A DNA stretch of 64,000 bases from Tamlana sp. I1 (lineage in GTDB: Bacteria > Bacteroidota > Bacteroidia > Flavobacteriales > Flavobacteriaceae): positions 186,001 through 250,000 of the forward strand of contig NZ_JACLAF010000005.1 in assembly GCF_015355625.1 (NCBI RefSeq). The letters are read 5' to 3'. Made by a program: the position numbers and the translations under genes. Positions 54,109 through 63,224 of the stretch are shown in pieces; the first letter of the stretch is position 1; each line of letters begins with the position of its first letter. The notes beneath the pieces are model-generated. The model saw nothing but the letters and a program-made list of their open reading frames with translations. It did not search any database and was not told the DNA's origin.

Positions 54109-54246
54109 GAGTTTTAAAAGTTTTGGTAAAAGTATTTAAAAAGACGTAATTTGATGCTTTATAAAGATAATATAAATAGATTTCTTTGTCGAGAGAAAAC
54201 GAAATCATTTCAAATAACTTAAAAGAAATAAGATTATATCAATTCA

Positions 54247-54798
54247 TTGAAAGCACTTTTCATAAAATATAAGTCGGTTATTAAATTCATGCTCACTTTT
54301 TTGGCGGTGTATGTTTTGCTTTCAAGTTTATATGGTTTGTTTTTAAAGTTTTCAGATGGCTCCAAATTTTATCCAGATTATATAACCCATTTGGTAGCTT
54401 TGCAGTGCGGTGATTTGTTAGAAGTTCTAGGTTACCAAGTTGAGTTGATAAAACACCCAGATGAACCTTCGTTAATGCTAGTTTTAAATGGTCGTTATTT
54501 AGCCCGAATTATAGAAGGCTGTAATGCCTTTAGCGTTATTATTTTGTTTATTTCGTTTGTTATAGCGTTTTCGGGGAAACTAAAAACTACTTTTTTTTAT
54601 GTCTTGGCGGGAAGTGTCTTAATTTATTGCGCCAATGTGCTTCGTATTGCAGTGCTAAGTATGGGTTTATACCATTTCCCTAAATATGAATCGGTTTTAC
54701 ACAATGTTATTTTTCCAGGGATTATTTATGGGATTGTTTTTATTTTATGGGTTTTTTGGGTGAATCGGTTTTCAAAACTAAAGCAAAAGGATGTCTAA
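54247..54798 (+). CDS. xrtF: Exosortase family protein XrtF
   Basis: An integral membrane cysteine transpeptidase-like enzyme of 183 residues thought to cut C-terminal sorting signals and anchor proteins. The predicted catalytic residues are Cys92 (IEGCNAFS), Arg133 (VLRIAVLS) and His152 (VLHNVIFPG), each next to membrane spans. The small gene after it is the usual XrtF partner. Start TTG 54247; no better start fits. The substrate in this organism is not visible in the window. Confidence 0.88.
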   Translation: MKALFIKYKSVIKFMLTFLAVYVLLSSLYGLFLKFSDGSKFYPDYITHLVALQCGDLLEVLGYQVELIKHPDEPSLMLVLNGRYLARIIEGCNAFSVIILFISFVIAFSGKLKTTFFYVLAGSVLIYCANVLRIAVLSMGLYHFPKYESVLHNVIFPGIIYGIVFILWVFWVNRFSKLKQKDV

Positions 54799-55219
54799 AG
54801 TCTATAAAATCATAGCGTTTTCTTTTTTAGTTTTAATACTAGTTTTAATTCGGTATTTCGAAGACAGTTTGTTTTACGACCCTTATTTGGATTTTTTTAA
54901 AAGCGATTATTTATATATCGATAGCCCTAGGCGCGAATTAGCAAAACTTCTTTTTTTTACGACGTTTCGGTATGCTTTAAATAGCGTGATTTCGTTGGGG
55001 ATTTTGTTTGTTGTTTTTAATGATAAAAGTATCGTGAAGTTTTCGGCAATGGTTTATGGTGCTGCTTTTATCGTTTTAATGCTTATTTATCTATATTTCG
55101 TTATACATCCAAAACAAGAGGATTACTACATGTTTTTTAATGTGCGTCGTTTTTTAATTCAGCCCATTATTTTAATCCTATTATTGCCTGCTTTTTATTA
55201 CCATAAACTTAAAAACTGA
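54791..55219 (+). CDS. Exosortase F system-associated membrane protein
   Basis: A 142-residue protein with about four membrane spans (for example IIAFSFLVLILVLIRYFED), overlapping xrtF by 8 nt. Such proteins accompany XrtF in Flavobacteriaceae and are probably needed for its activity; the mechanism is unknown. Confidence 0.82.
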   Translation: MSKVYKIIAFSFLVLILVLIRYFEDSLFYDPYLDFFKSDYLYIDSPRRELAKLLFFTTFRYALNSVISLGILFVVFNDKSIVKFSAMVYGAAFIVLMLIYLYFVIHPKQEDYYMFFNVRRFLIQPIILILLLPAFYYHKLKN

Positions 55220-55275
55220 TTTTCAATTTTATGTTAAACCCAAATTAAAACGCGTGTTTTATAGGTTCTATTTTG

Positions 55276-55283
55276 TAATATTG
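55276..55283 (+). promoter_or_regulatory. Possible -7 element of the HYC_CC_PP gene, leaderless
   Basis: TAATATTG followed by C differs from TAnnTTTG by one base and lies 4 nt before the GTG start codon, implying a leaderless mRNA if used. Confidence 0.35.
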
Positions 55284-55287
55284 CAAC

Positions 55288-55689
55288 GTGCTAAAACAAC
55301 TATTATATAAAGTTTTTACAAGTTTGCTTGCGTTACTTGTATTGTTTTCAACGGTTTCTTTTACCATTGAAAAGCATTTTTGTGGCGATGTTTTGGTTGA
55401 TGTTAGTGTTTTTACTGAAGCTGATAAGTGCGAATTAGAGTCTTTAGAAGTGCTTCTTAAGAAAACTTGTTGTAAAGATGAAATTAATGTTGTTAAAGGG
55501 CAGGATGAACTCAATGTTTCTTCGTTTGACGATTTAGATTTTCAGCAACAGCAATTTCTTTACGCCTTTACCTATGCTAATATTTTTGGTTTTGAAAGTT
55601 TAGAAAAACATCATATTCCACATAAAAATTATTCTCCACCAAGCTTGGTTGCCGATATTCAGGTGCTAGACCAAGTTTTCATCATTTGA
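55288..55689 (+). CDS. HYC_CC_PP family secreted protein
   Basis: A 133-residue protein with a signal peptide and the motifs that give the family its name: KHFCGD (His-Cys, here HFC), KTCCKDE (Cys-Cys) and NYSPPSL (Pro-Pro). The His/Cys groups suggest metal binding outside the cytosol. Such genes stand next to a TonB receptor and an HMA protein, as here (receptor 55809, HMA 58165), which suggests a metal-handling set. Copper is a guess from the motifs. The start is GTG; no Met occurs before the signal peptide. Confidence 0.85.
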   Translation: MLKQLLYKVFTSLLALLVLFSTVSFTIEKHFCGDVLVDVSVFTEADKCELESLEVLLKKTCCKDEINVVKGQDELNVSSFDDLDFQQQQFLYAFTYANIFGFESLEKHHIPHKNYSPPSLVADIQVLDQVFII

Positions 55690-55808
55690 TTTTTTTTACT
55701 CCTGAATACTCAGGAATCTTATCCTTAATTAAGTTACGTCTGTTTTGTAATCCTGTTTTTTTGCAGGAATTTCAAACGGATGAATAAAAAAATCAAATAA
55801 AAACACCT

Positions 55809-58055
55809 ATGAAACATATAATGTATCTGCTTTTTTTATGGCCAGCAATTTTACTGTCGCAAGAAAAAATTGAAGGGGTTATTTTAGAAGCAAATAACGA
55901 AAATAAAACACTGGTTTTGCCAGGAGCCAATGTGTATTGGTTGCATACTACGGTGGGCGCAGTGACCGATATTGATGGTAAATTTAGTCTACCTTATAAA
56001 ACAGAATACAAAAAAATGGTTGTAAGTTATGTTGGCTTTAAAACCGACACCATCACCATAAATAAAGTTAAACCAATTAGGCATACGCTACAACCAACCG
56101 ATAATTTAGATGCTGTTACTGTGAAGGTAAGAAAGCAAGCCACGGCAAAATCGTACATGAAAGCTGCCAATACATTTACAGTGACTCATGATGAATTATT
56201 GCGAGCTGCTTGCTGTAATCTTGCCGAAAGTTTTGAAACAAATCCCTCTATCGATGTTAATTTTTCCGATGCAGTAACAGGCACGCGTCAAATAAAAATG
56301 TTAGGACTTACAAGTCCGTATATTTTAATTGCTACCGAAAATATTCCTTCAATTCGTGGGGCTTCTCAGGCTTTCGGGTTGAGCTTTATTCCGGGTACTT
56401 GGGTAGAGAGTATTCAAATAACCAAAGGCGCAGGAAGTGTTACCAATGGTTTTGAAAGTATTGCGGGGCAAATAAATGCCGAACTGGTAAAGCCTGCAAC
56501 CGATAATAAATACTTTGTAAATTTTTATGCTGGGTCTAACGAGCGTTTCGAAATTAATACCCACATCAATACAAAAGTGAGCGAAAAATGGGATACAGGT
56601 TTGTATTTACACGGCAACTCGCACCAAGCTGAACACGATGTAAATAACGACGGCTTTTTGGATATGCCAAAATACAATCAAATAAATGTCATGAACCGTT
56701 GGCAATACACCAATCCTGAAAAAGGCCTTGTAAGTTTTATAAATTTAAAGTTTTTAAATGACGAAAAACAAGCTGGGCAAGTAGCTTTTGTGCCTCAAAC
56801 CGATAAACTAACTACGAATGCTTGGGGTAGTGAAATAGATACACAACGTTATGAGATTTCAGGGAAATTAGGTTATGTAAATCCTGAAATTCCTTACCAA
56901 AGTATTGGTGTTCAAACGGCTTTTAGCAACCATAAACAGGAGTCGTATTTTGGTTTAAATCAATATAATATCACTCAAAATAGCTTGTATACAAGTGCTA
57001 TCTATAATTCTATAATTAGCGATTCTCGACATAAAATTAAAACCGGGTTAAGTTATACCTACGATCATTATGATGAGTTTCTCGATGCTAAAAATCTAGA
57101 TTCAGATTATGAACGCACAGAACATGCTATTGGTGCTTTTTTTGAATACAATTTTGATAATTTAGATAAGCTGAATTTAACAGCAGGCATTCGCATAGAT
57201 CATCACAATTTATTAGGCACGTTTATCACGCCAAGATTTCATGCGAAATATACGCCTTGGGAAAAATCGGCGATACGTATGTCTTTCGGTCGTGGCAAAC
57301 GTAGTGCTAATATTTTTGCCGAAAACCAAAACATGTTTGCAACTTCTAGAACTTTTAATATTCAAAATTCAAACGGTGCTATTTATGGTTTAGATCCTGA
57401 AATTGCTTGGAATTATGGTGTTTCTTATTTGCAAGGATTTAATTTGTTTGGAAGAAAAGCGGATATTACTATTGATTTTTACAAAACCGATTTTACAAAT
57501 CAAGTGGTGGTCGATTATGAAAATCCTTTAGAAGTCAATTTTTATAATCTAAAAGGAAAAAGTTTTGCCAATAGTTTTCAAACGGAACTAAATTATAATG
57601 TTTTTAATCATTTCGATTTAAGATTGGCTTATAAATATTACGAGGTTAAAACGCAGTATGAATCTGGTTTGTTAGATAAACCTTTAGTGCCCAAACACCG
57701 TTTGTTTGGTAATGTTTCTTATGAAACCAATTTGCAAGAGCAGGGGCAGCAGTGGAAGTTTAATGCAACCTATAATTGGTTAGGCGAACAGCGTTTTTCA
57801 TCAACAGCAAGTAATCCTGTAGCCTATCAGCTTCCGGAATATACGCCTACTGTGGCAACTTTAAATGCTCAAATAACGCGTGTGTTTTCGCCAACTTTTG
57901 AACTATATTTAGGAGGTGAAAACATTACGAATGTAAGGCAACCTAACCCTGTTTTATCGGCAAACGATCCTTTTGGAGCAAATTTTGATACTACTTTTGT
58001 TTACGGTCCCATATTTGGAAGCCTATATTATGCAGGATTTAGAATAAAATTATAA
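55809..58055 (+). CDS. TonB-dependent receptor, probable metal uptake
   Basis: A 748-residue outer-membrane receptor with a signal peptide, an N-terminal carboxypeptidase-like domain (PGANVYWLHTTVGAVTDIDG), a plug domain that contains AACCNLAESFETNPS and TRQIKMLGL, and a 22-strand barrel ending in a terminal aromatic pattern (YYAGFRIKL). The Cys-Cys in the plug and the flanking HYC_CC_PP and HMA genes point to a transition metal, perhaps copper, instead of a siderophore or glycan. The substrate is not proven. Confidence 0.87.
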   Translation: MKHIMYLLFLWPAILLSQEKIEGVILEANNENKTLVLPGANVYWLHTTVGAVTDIDGKFSLPYKTEYKKMVVSYVGFKTDTITINKVKPIRHTLQPTDNLDAVTVKVRKQATAKSYMKAANTFTVTHDELLRAACCNLAESFETNPSIDVNFSDAVTGTRQIKMLGLTSPYILIATENIPSIRGASQAFGLSFIPGTWVESIQITKGAGSVTNGFESIAGQINAELVKPATDNKYFVNFYAGSNERFEINTHINTKVSEKWDTGLYLHGNSHQAEHDVNNDGFLDMPKYNQINVMNRWQYTNPEKGLVSFINLKFLNDEKQAGQVAFVPQTDKLTTNAWGSEIDTQRYEISGKLGYVNPEIPYQSIGVQTAFSNHKQESYFGLNQYNITQNSLYTSAIYNSIISDSRHKIKTGLSYTYDHYDEFLDAKNLDSDYERTEHAIGAFFEYNFDNLDKLNLTAGIRIDHHNLLGTFITPRFHAKYTPWEKSAIRMSFGRGKRSANIFAENQNMFATSRTFNIQNSNGAIYGLDPEIAWNYGVSYLQGFNLFGRKADITIDFYKTDFTNQVVVDYENPLEVNFYNLKGKSFANSFQTELNYNVFNHFDLRLAYKYYEVKTQYESGLLDKPLVPKHRLFGNVSYETNLQEQGQQWKFNATYNWLGEQRFSSTASNPVAYQLPEYTPTVATLNAQITRVFSPTFELYLGGENITNVRQPNPVLSANDPFGANFDTTFVYGPIFGSLYYAGFRIKL

Positions 58056-58164
58056 ATTCCAACGAAGCTGAGAATCTCAAGAAATAATCAACAAAAGGTG
58101 AACGAAATCTGAAAAATGATTCAGAAAAAAAATAAAAGAAGATAAAAAATTAAAGATTAAAATT

Positions 58165-58539
58165 ATGAAAAAAGTATTATTAGGATTGTTATTATTTGTA
58201 GGGTTTGCAACCTACGCACAAAACAAAAATGCCAAAGCTAGTTTGGAAGTTGATGGGGTTTGTTTAATGTGTAAATCTAGAATTGAAAAAGCGTGTTTAA
58301 AAACCAAGGGTGTAAAATCGGCGGTTTGGAATGTTAAAACACACGAATTGAAATTAATTTATGATGCACGTAAAACAGATGTTGCGACTATCGAATCAAG
58401 TATTCTAGCTGTTGGCCATGATACTGAAGCCTTAAAAGCTACCGATGAAGCTTACGCAAGCGTGCATCCGTGTTGTAGGTATCGCGATGAAGCTGTGCAA
58501 GACGATCATAAAGTTGAAGAGGAAGAACATCAACATTAA
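58165..58539 (+). CDS. Secreted heavy-metal-associated (HMA) domain protein
   Basis: 124 residues with a signal peptide (VLLGLLLFVGFATYAQ) and an HMA domain in which CLMC (VDGVCLMCKSRIEKA) is the CxxC metal site. The C-terminus has a second Cys pair (HPCCRYRD) and a His-rich tail (ending EEEHQH), both able to bind metal. A periplasmic metallochaperone that hands metal to or from the TonB receptor upstream is a reasonable guess. A terminator follows. Confidence 0.88.
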   Translation: MKKVLLGLLLFVGFATYAQNKNAKASLEVDGVCLMCKSRIEKACLKTKGVKSAVWNVKTHELKLIYDARKTDVATIESSILAVGHDTEALKATDEAYASVHPCCRYRDEAVQDDHKVEEEEHQH

Positions 58540-58560
58540 AATTATTGAAAACCATTTATA

Positions 58561-58600
58561 AACAACTTTTAGTATTTATGATATTGAAAGTTGTTTTTTG
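58561..58600 (+). terminator. Probable intrinsic terminator after the HMA gene
   Basis: AACAACTTT (58561-58569) pairs with AAAGTTGTT (58587-58595), followed by T-rich sequence. The loop is long (17 nt) but the position just after the HMA stop and the T run fit a terminator. Confidence 0.65.
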
Positions 58601-59135
58601 TTTATATGAGTGGTTGTTTAATGTTTTACAGGTTAAACTAAAAACCTTATTTGGATTTAGCTTTTAAATAAAATCTTAAATTTTGCTACTTTTTAAACAG
58701 GTTTCTATTTTATTTACTGAGCAATTATTTTTTACTTCTAAGTCATTAGTGCTAGTAATGGGAGGGCTAATTTTATTAAATACCCCTTTAACTGGCCATT
58801 CACCGAAACATACTTTAAGGAAGTTTTTCATTTGTATTAATTTTTAAGCAGGATGATTTTTTTTCAATCGTTATAAATACAATGTATTTATGGGTTGATT
58901 TAATTACAGTTCAAAAATATTGCTGCTAGTTAATTAAAAAAAAGAAAATGGGAGACTTATGGGAGACAGTATGTTTTTGTGAGCTTTGTAAAACTTAAAA
59001 CATGGTATTTCAAAGGGTGTGTTTCTATCGGAGTTTTTATTAAAAGCCTCAATAATATAGATGCAATCTACTGTTTGTTAGCAGTTTATGTTTGGGGTGT
59101 TTAGGTTGAATTGTTATCTGTATTCTTTGAAAAAA
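58601..59135. other. Gene-poor intergenic region after the metal-handling set
   Basis: About 530 nt between the terminator and the receiver-HTH gene. It is AT-rich and holds the possible small ORF at 58676-58831 and a 16-codon frame at 58948-58998 (three Cys, probably chance). No strong hairpin, RNA gene or repeat is visible. Confidence 0.5.
58676..58831 (-). CDS. Possible small ORF encoding a 51-residue Cys-containing protein
   Basis: An open frame of 51 codons (MKNFLKVCFGEWPVKGVFNK start, Cys at 8, 37 and 45) in an otherwise empty gap. It begins with ATG 58831 after an AT-rich stretch. No family is recognised, there is no signal peptide, and the expected number of such frames in this much AT-rich DNA is not small, so it may be chance. 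Confidence 0.25.
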   Translation of the reverse strand: MKNFLKVCFGEWPVKGVFNKISPPITSTNDLEVKNNCSVNKIETCLKSSKI

Positions 59136-59981
59136 TTAACTTTCAATCGTGAAAATATATTGTCTTAAAAATTCATCAGGTTTTAATTCAAGTCGTATTC
59201 GCAAGCGTTGTATGGCTTTTTTTACTCCAGCCATGGATACTCCTGTAAATAAACATATTTCCGAATTATTGAATCCCATTTTTATAAACGCAGCCAACCT
59301 TAGGTCGTTATTGGTTAATTTAGGATTTATGGCTAGTAATTTATTGAAGAATAAAGGGTGTACTTCTTCAAAATGTGCTTTAAATAATAAAAAGTTGTAT
59401 TCTCTACTTAAATTTTCAGAAATGGTTTTGTCTATTGTTTTTAGCTTTTCCTTGGTTTCTGTATTTGCTATACGACTTACCTCTTTAATTTGCTTTTGAA
59501 TGGATTCTAAACATTCATTCTTCGTGTCAAGAATTTGGTAGTTAGCCGATAAAATTCGATTTAATTGATTCGTCTTTATAAGGGCATTATTTAATTTTCG
59601 ATAGCACTTTATTGAAGCAAAAATTAAATGAATTAGAGATGTTTTATCGTTTTTGTTGATGCAAATGTAATCTTCATGCCAAGAGGTGGTTGCATCTGTT
59701 TTAACATCGGTTAATACTATAATTGGAAGTTCAGTATTTGTGTTTTGTGTTTTAAAATTAGAAAGATCGTCTTGCCAATTAGGGTATGTTGTACTATCAA
59801 TAATAATTGTTTCAGGAATGATTTCCCAAGCATTTGGTTCTTGAGGAATTTCAGTAACTACTTTAGTTTTTATATCATAATCTGAAAGCGCATCAATCAA
59901 TGCTAAGTTTTTATCTGCAGTAATAAATACTAATGTTATCGTTTTAGAATCGCCTGCATCTAGTGCATCAAAATCAATCAT
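59136..59981 (-). CDS. Receiver-like plus LuxR-type HTH regulator
   Basis: 281 residues in three parts: a receiver-like alpha/beta domain (TLVFITADKNLALIDALSDY, IIIDSTTYP, LPIIVLTDV, ICINKN) with partly kept active-site residues; a charged coiled-coil-like linker (about 130-205); and a C-terminal HTH (NDLRLAAFIKMGFNNSEICL, FTGVSMAGVKKAIQRLRIRL) of the LuxR-like type seen in Bacteroidota regulators. The gene downstream of a STAS-like gene (8-nt overlap) suggests a partner-controlled regulator. Target genes are unknown; the divergent TonB locus is a candidate. Confidence 0.75.
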   Translation of the reverse strand: MIDFDALDAGDSKTITLVFITADKNLALIDALSDYDIKTKVVTEIPQEPNAWEIIPETIIIDSTTYPNWQDDLSNFKTQNTNTELPIIVLTDVKTDATTSWHEDYICINKNDKTSLIHLIFASIKCYRKLNNALIKTNQLNRILSANYQILDTKNECLESIQKQIKEVSRIANTETKEKLKTIDKTISENLSREYNFLLFKAHFEEVHPLFFNKLLAINPKLTNNDLRLAAFIKMGFNNSEICLFTGVSMAGVKKAIQRLRIRLELKPDEFLRQYIFTIES

Positions 59982-60360
59982 CTAACAAATATTTTAAAGC
60001 AACCTCTTTATCTGTGAAAAATTTAATTTTACTTCCTGTATGGCTTATGTAAATTTTCATTAAAAGTGACACTATACCCATCGACCCAATTACAACCGAT
60101 CTTTTTAGTTTGGGTTGTACTTGTTTTCCTAGTTTTTTTATAACTCTTATAGCTTTGGGACTAGCTGTCGAATTTTTTAAATATACCATGGCTCTTACTG
60201 ATTTATCTGGCCTTTTCATGGCTTCCATTACAGAATCTTCAACAAGCTGAATAAACTTTTTTTCATCATTTAAACCTGTAAAATCTATAAAAATATACTC
60301 TATATTATTTACATGTTTCCAAATTGGTAATCGGGAATCCGTTAGTGTTTTGTCTTTCAT
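59974..60360 (-). CDS. STAS-like small protein coupled to a receiver-HTH regulator
   Basis: A 128-residue alpha/beta protein with STAS-like spacing of strands and helices (EYIFIDFTGLNDEKKFIQLV, VRAMVYLKN, VVIGSMG, IKFFTDKEVALKYLL). Similar in size and style to the protein at 32147, but no anti-sigma motif is clear. Overlaps the next gene by 8 nt, so the two proteins are probably made together. Confidence 0.65.
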   Translation of the reverse strand: MKDKTLTDSRLPIWKHVNNIEYIFIDFTGLNDEKKFIQLVEDSVMEAMKRPDKSVRAMVYLKNSTASPKAIRVIKKLGKQVQPKLKRSVVIGSMGIVSLLMKIYISHTGSKIKFFTDKEVALKYLLDD

Positions 60361-60727
60361 TATTATTCAATCAAGAGAATCTATTTGCTGTTTTTCGTTT
60401 TAAACAACATGCATTTTATAAAATAAAATTTAATCAGCATTGAAAAAGCGGCATGTTTAGCGCATGTATAGAGTGTTTTTAAATATTCCGCTCGTTATTT
60501 CTGGGTTAAAATTACTAATTCTTTCAATTTTGGTGGTCATTTTGTTTGGCTTTTAATTGGATTATTATGATAAAGCACTAGTTCTATCCAAAAAATAAAT
60601 ATAAATAAAGCATGTAAAAACAGAGGCTCTTTTGTAAGTAACTACAGTGTTGTTTGTAAGGTAATTATTCTGAAACAGAGCTATTTAATTAAATTTCAAA
60701 ACATCTATTTAGATTTATTATAAATAA
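60361..60727. other. Intergenic region upstream of the siderophore-type TonB receptor
   Basis: AT-rich, non-coding apart from a 30-codon hydrophobic frame at 60464-60556 that may be chance. No hairpin with a T run or clear operator is seen. The well-formed promoter follows at 60728. Confidence 0.5.
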
Positions 60728-60759
60728 TTTGCGAGTATTGAAATGAGGGTTTACATTTG
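60728..60759 (+). promoter_or_regulatory. Promoter of the TonB receptor-DUF4374 operon
   Basis: TTTG (60728-60731), a 20-nt spacer and TACATTTG (60752-60759) followed by C: both boxes of the Bacteroidota promoter match fully. The start near 60763 gives a leader of about 45 nt. Confidence 0.75.
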
Positions 60760-60809
60760 CGGTCGAAAAATTATTTATAATTAGTTTAAATAAAGATTTA
60801 GGTTTAAGG

Positions 60810-63194
60810 ATGAAGCAACTTTTGGTAGTTATACTAATTTGGGGTACATGGTTTACACAGTCGGTTTGGTCTCAAGATAAAAAAAGTGGCAACTTTCAAG
60901 GAACGGTTACTACAGAAAATAAGGCCCCATTGATAGGCGTCGATGTTGTACTGTTGCAAACCGGAATTGGGAGTATTACAAATGCCGAAGGGGGGTACAA
61001 AATTCAAAATTTACCAGAAGGAACCTATACCGTACAATTTAGTTATATAGGCTTTGTGACCCAAAAAATTACGGTTACTATAAAAGCCAATGAAACTGTA
61101 ACTGAAAACATAAGTTTAACTGAAGATGTTACACAAATTGACGAAGTGACAATAAGAGGCCGCTCTAAAGTCCAAACTGTAGAGCGACAACCATATACTG
61201 TAAAGGCGGTTTCAGCAAAACCGTTTTATAATTTGTCTACCGATGTTCAAAGCGTTTTAGGTCGTGTAGAGGGAGTGAAAATTAGGGAAGAAGGTGGTTT
61301 AGGATCGAATTCTGAATTTTCATTATTTGGTTTTTCAGGGAATCAGATTAAGTTTTTTATCGATGGGATTCCTATGGATAATTACGGATCGTCTTTAGGT
61401 TTAAACACCATTCCTGTTACAGCTATTGATCGTATCGAAGTCTACAACGGCGTTGTGCCAGTGTATTTAGGTACTGATGCTTTGGGGGGTGCGGTAAACA
61501 TCATCACGAAACAAAATAATAACTTTTTGGATGTAGCTTATACTTTCGGATCGTTTAACACACATCGAGCTGCGGTAAATGGCGCATATACCAATTTGAA
61601 AACAGGGTTTACGCTTCGAGGAAATTTCAATTTTAATTATTCCGATAATAATTATGAGGTATTAGCCGATATTACTGATGCCAATGGAAATATTGAAGAT
61701 ACACAATGGGTAGAGCGTTTTCATGATCGTTATAAATCTGGTATGGCAAAAATGGAAGCCGGATTTGTAAATAAAACTTTTGCCGATCAGCTATTAATTG
61801 GGCTTACTGCGGCTAAAGATGAAAACGATGTGCAAACCGGAGCAACAATGGAAACGGTTTATGGCGCTATAGAACAAAACAGCGAATCGTTAATTTCAAC
61901 TTTAAAATACAGTAAAGCAGATTTGTTTACTGAAGGTTTAGATGCGAGTTTCTATGCCGCGTATAATGTTACAAGAACCTTTAATTTAGATACTTTAACG
62001 GGTGTGCGCTATAATTGGTTAGGCGACCGTATTTACACGGGTAATACTGAAGGGGAGCAAGGGGATAGAAATGATGAAACTATGTCCGATAACGAAGCTA
62101 CAACGCAATTCAACTTAGGGTATCAATTAAACGATACGCATACGGTTTCGTTTAATCATGCTTTTCAATATTTTAATCGAGATGTAAACGATATTTTAAA
62201 TCCGGATAAAATTGAAAACCAATTTCCAAGGTCTTATTACAAAAATAATTTAGGCCTTTCGTATACCGTGTCACCTAACGATAAATGGAATGCTACTTTA
62301 TTTGGGAAAGGTTATTTTTTAAAGGTTGAAACTAGTAAGCAGTATGATTTTGGAACAGGAGACTCACGAATTGATGCTTATGAAAATTCACAAAACTCAT
62401 TCGGTTACGGAGTAGCGACCACCTATTTTATACTAAAAAATCTTCAAATAAAAGCCTCCTACGAGCATACCTACAGAATGCCTACGCCAGAAGAAGTATT
62501 TGGTGATAACCTGTTTGTAACCGCTAATCCGGAGTTAGGGCCTGAACAAAGCAATAATTTTAATGCAAATGCCAAATGGGAATTTGAGCCAGCAGAGAAG
62601 CATTATGTGCAATTGGACGGGAGTTTTATTTATAGAAATGCTTCCGATTTAATATATCAACGTGTCACAGTGGCAAGTCCGCAAACGAGTTATGCAAATT
62701 TAGCCGAGGTAAGAACAATTGGTTATGCTGGAACCCTTAATTACTCCTTTAAAGATTGGTTGCGTTTAGGTGCTAATGTTACTTATCAGGATATTACAGA
62801 TCAGGCCGATTTTGTTTATAACGATTATTCTGGTCAACAACCTAATTTTCAGAAAGGATTTCGTATTCCAAATATTCCGTATTTATTCGGAAACTTAAAT
62901 GCTGGTTTACAATTTAACGATGTGTTTACTGAAGATTCTAATTTAAGCGTAAACTATTTCTTCAATTATATTAAGGAATACTACTTAAGTTGGGCAGAGT
63001 ATGGATCTAAAGATACCAAGAAAATTATTCCAGAGCAATCGTCTCACGATTTAGCAGTGAGTTATAGTCTTAAAAATGGCAAATACAATATTTCCTTAGA
63101 ATGTAAAAATTTTACAGATCAGATGTTGTTCGACCAATACAAACTACAAAAACCAGGTCGTGCCTTTTATTTAAAATTACGATACGCATTATAA
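60810..63194 (+). CDS. TonB-dependent receptor, probable siderophore uptake
   Basis: A 794-residue outer-membrane receptor: signal peptide ending WSQ, carboxypeptidase-like domain (GVDVVLLQTGIGSITNAEGG), plug (GRVEGVKIREEGG, FFIDGIPMDN, YNGVVPVYLGTDALGGAVNI) and a barrel ending FYLKLRYAL. It is followed by a DUF4374 lipoprotein, the pairing seen in xenosiderophore systems such as XusA-XusB in Bacteroides. Iron-siderophore transport is therefore the likely role, not proven. Confidence 0.85.
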   Translation: MKQLLVVILIWGTWFTQSVWSQDKKSGNFQGTVTTENKAPLIGVDVVLLQTGIGSITNAEGGYKIQNLPEGTYTVQFSYIGFVTQKITVTIKANETVTENISLTEDVTQIDEVTIRGRSKVQTVERQPYTVKAVSAKPFYNLSTDVQSVLGRVEGVKIREEGGLGSNSEFSLFGFSGNQIKFFIDGIPMDNYGSSLGLNTIPVTAIDRIEVYNGVVPVYLGTDALGGAVNIITKQNNNFLDVAYTFGSFNTHRAAVNGAYTNLKTGFTLRGNFNFNYSDNNYEVLADITDANGNIEDTQWVERFHDRYKSGMAKMEAGFVNKTFADQLLIGLTAAKDENDVQTGATMETVYGAIEQNSESLISTLKYSKADLFTEGLDASFYAAYNVTRTFNLDTLTGVRYNWLGDRIYTGNTEGEQGDRNDETMSDNEATTQFNLGYQLNDTHTVSFNHAFQYFNRDVNDILNPDKIENQFPRSYYKNNLGLSYTVSPNDKWNATLFGKGYFLKVETSKQYDFGTGDSRIDAYENSQNSFGYGVATTYFILKNLQIKASYEHTYRMPTPEEVFGDNLFVTANPELGPEQSNNFNANAKWEFEPAEKHYVQLDGSFIYRNASDLIYQRVTVASPQTSYANLAEVRTIGYAGTLNYSFKDWLRLGANVTYQDITDQADFVYNDYSGQQPNFQKGFRIPNIPYLFGNLNAGLQFNDVFTEDSNLSVNYFFNYIKEYYLSWAEYGSKDTKKIIPEQSSHDLAVSYSLKNGKYNISLECKNFTDQMLFDQYKLQKPGRAFYLKLRYAL

Positions 63195-63224
63195 TAACAA
63201 TTAATAATTTAATATTTAAATACA

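Noticed and set aside
58948-58998. 16-codon frame with three Cys (MGDLWETVCFCELCKT)
   Set aside because: Too short to separate from chance; no promoter or conservation can be shown, although the Cys cluster near a metal locus is curious.
60464-60556. 30-codon hydrophobic frame that could be a single-span membrane peptide
   Set aside because: AT-rich DNA produces such frames often, and no promoter precedes it.
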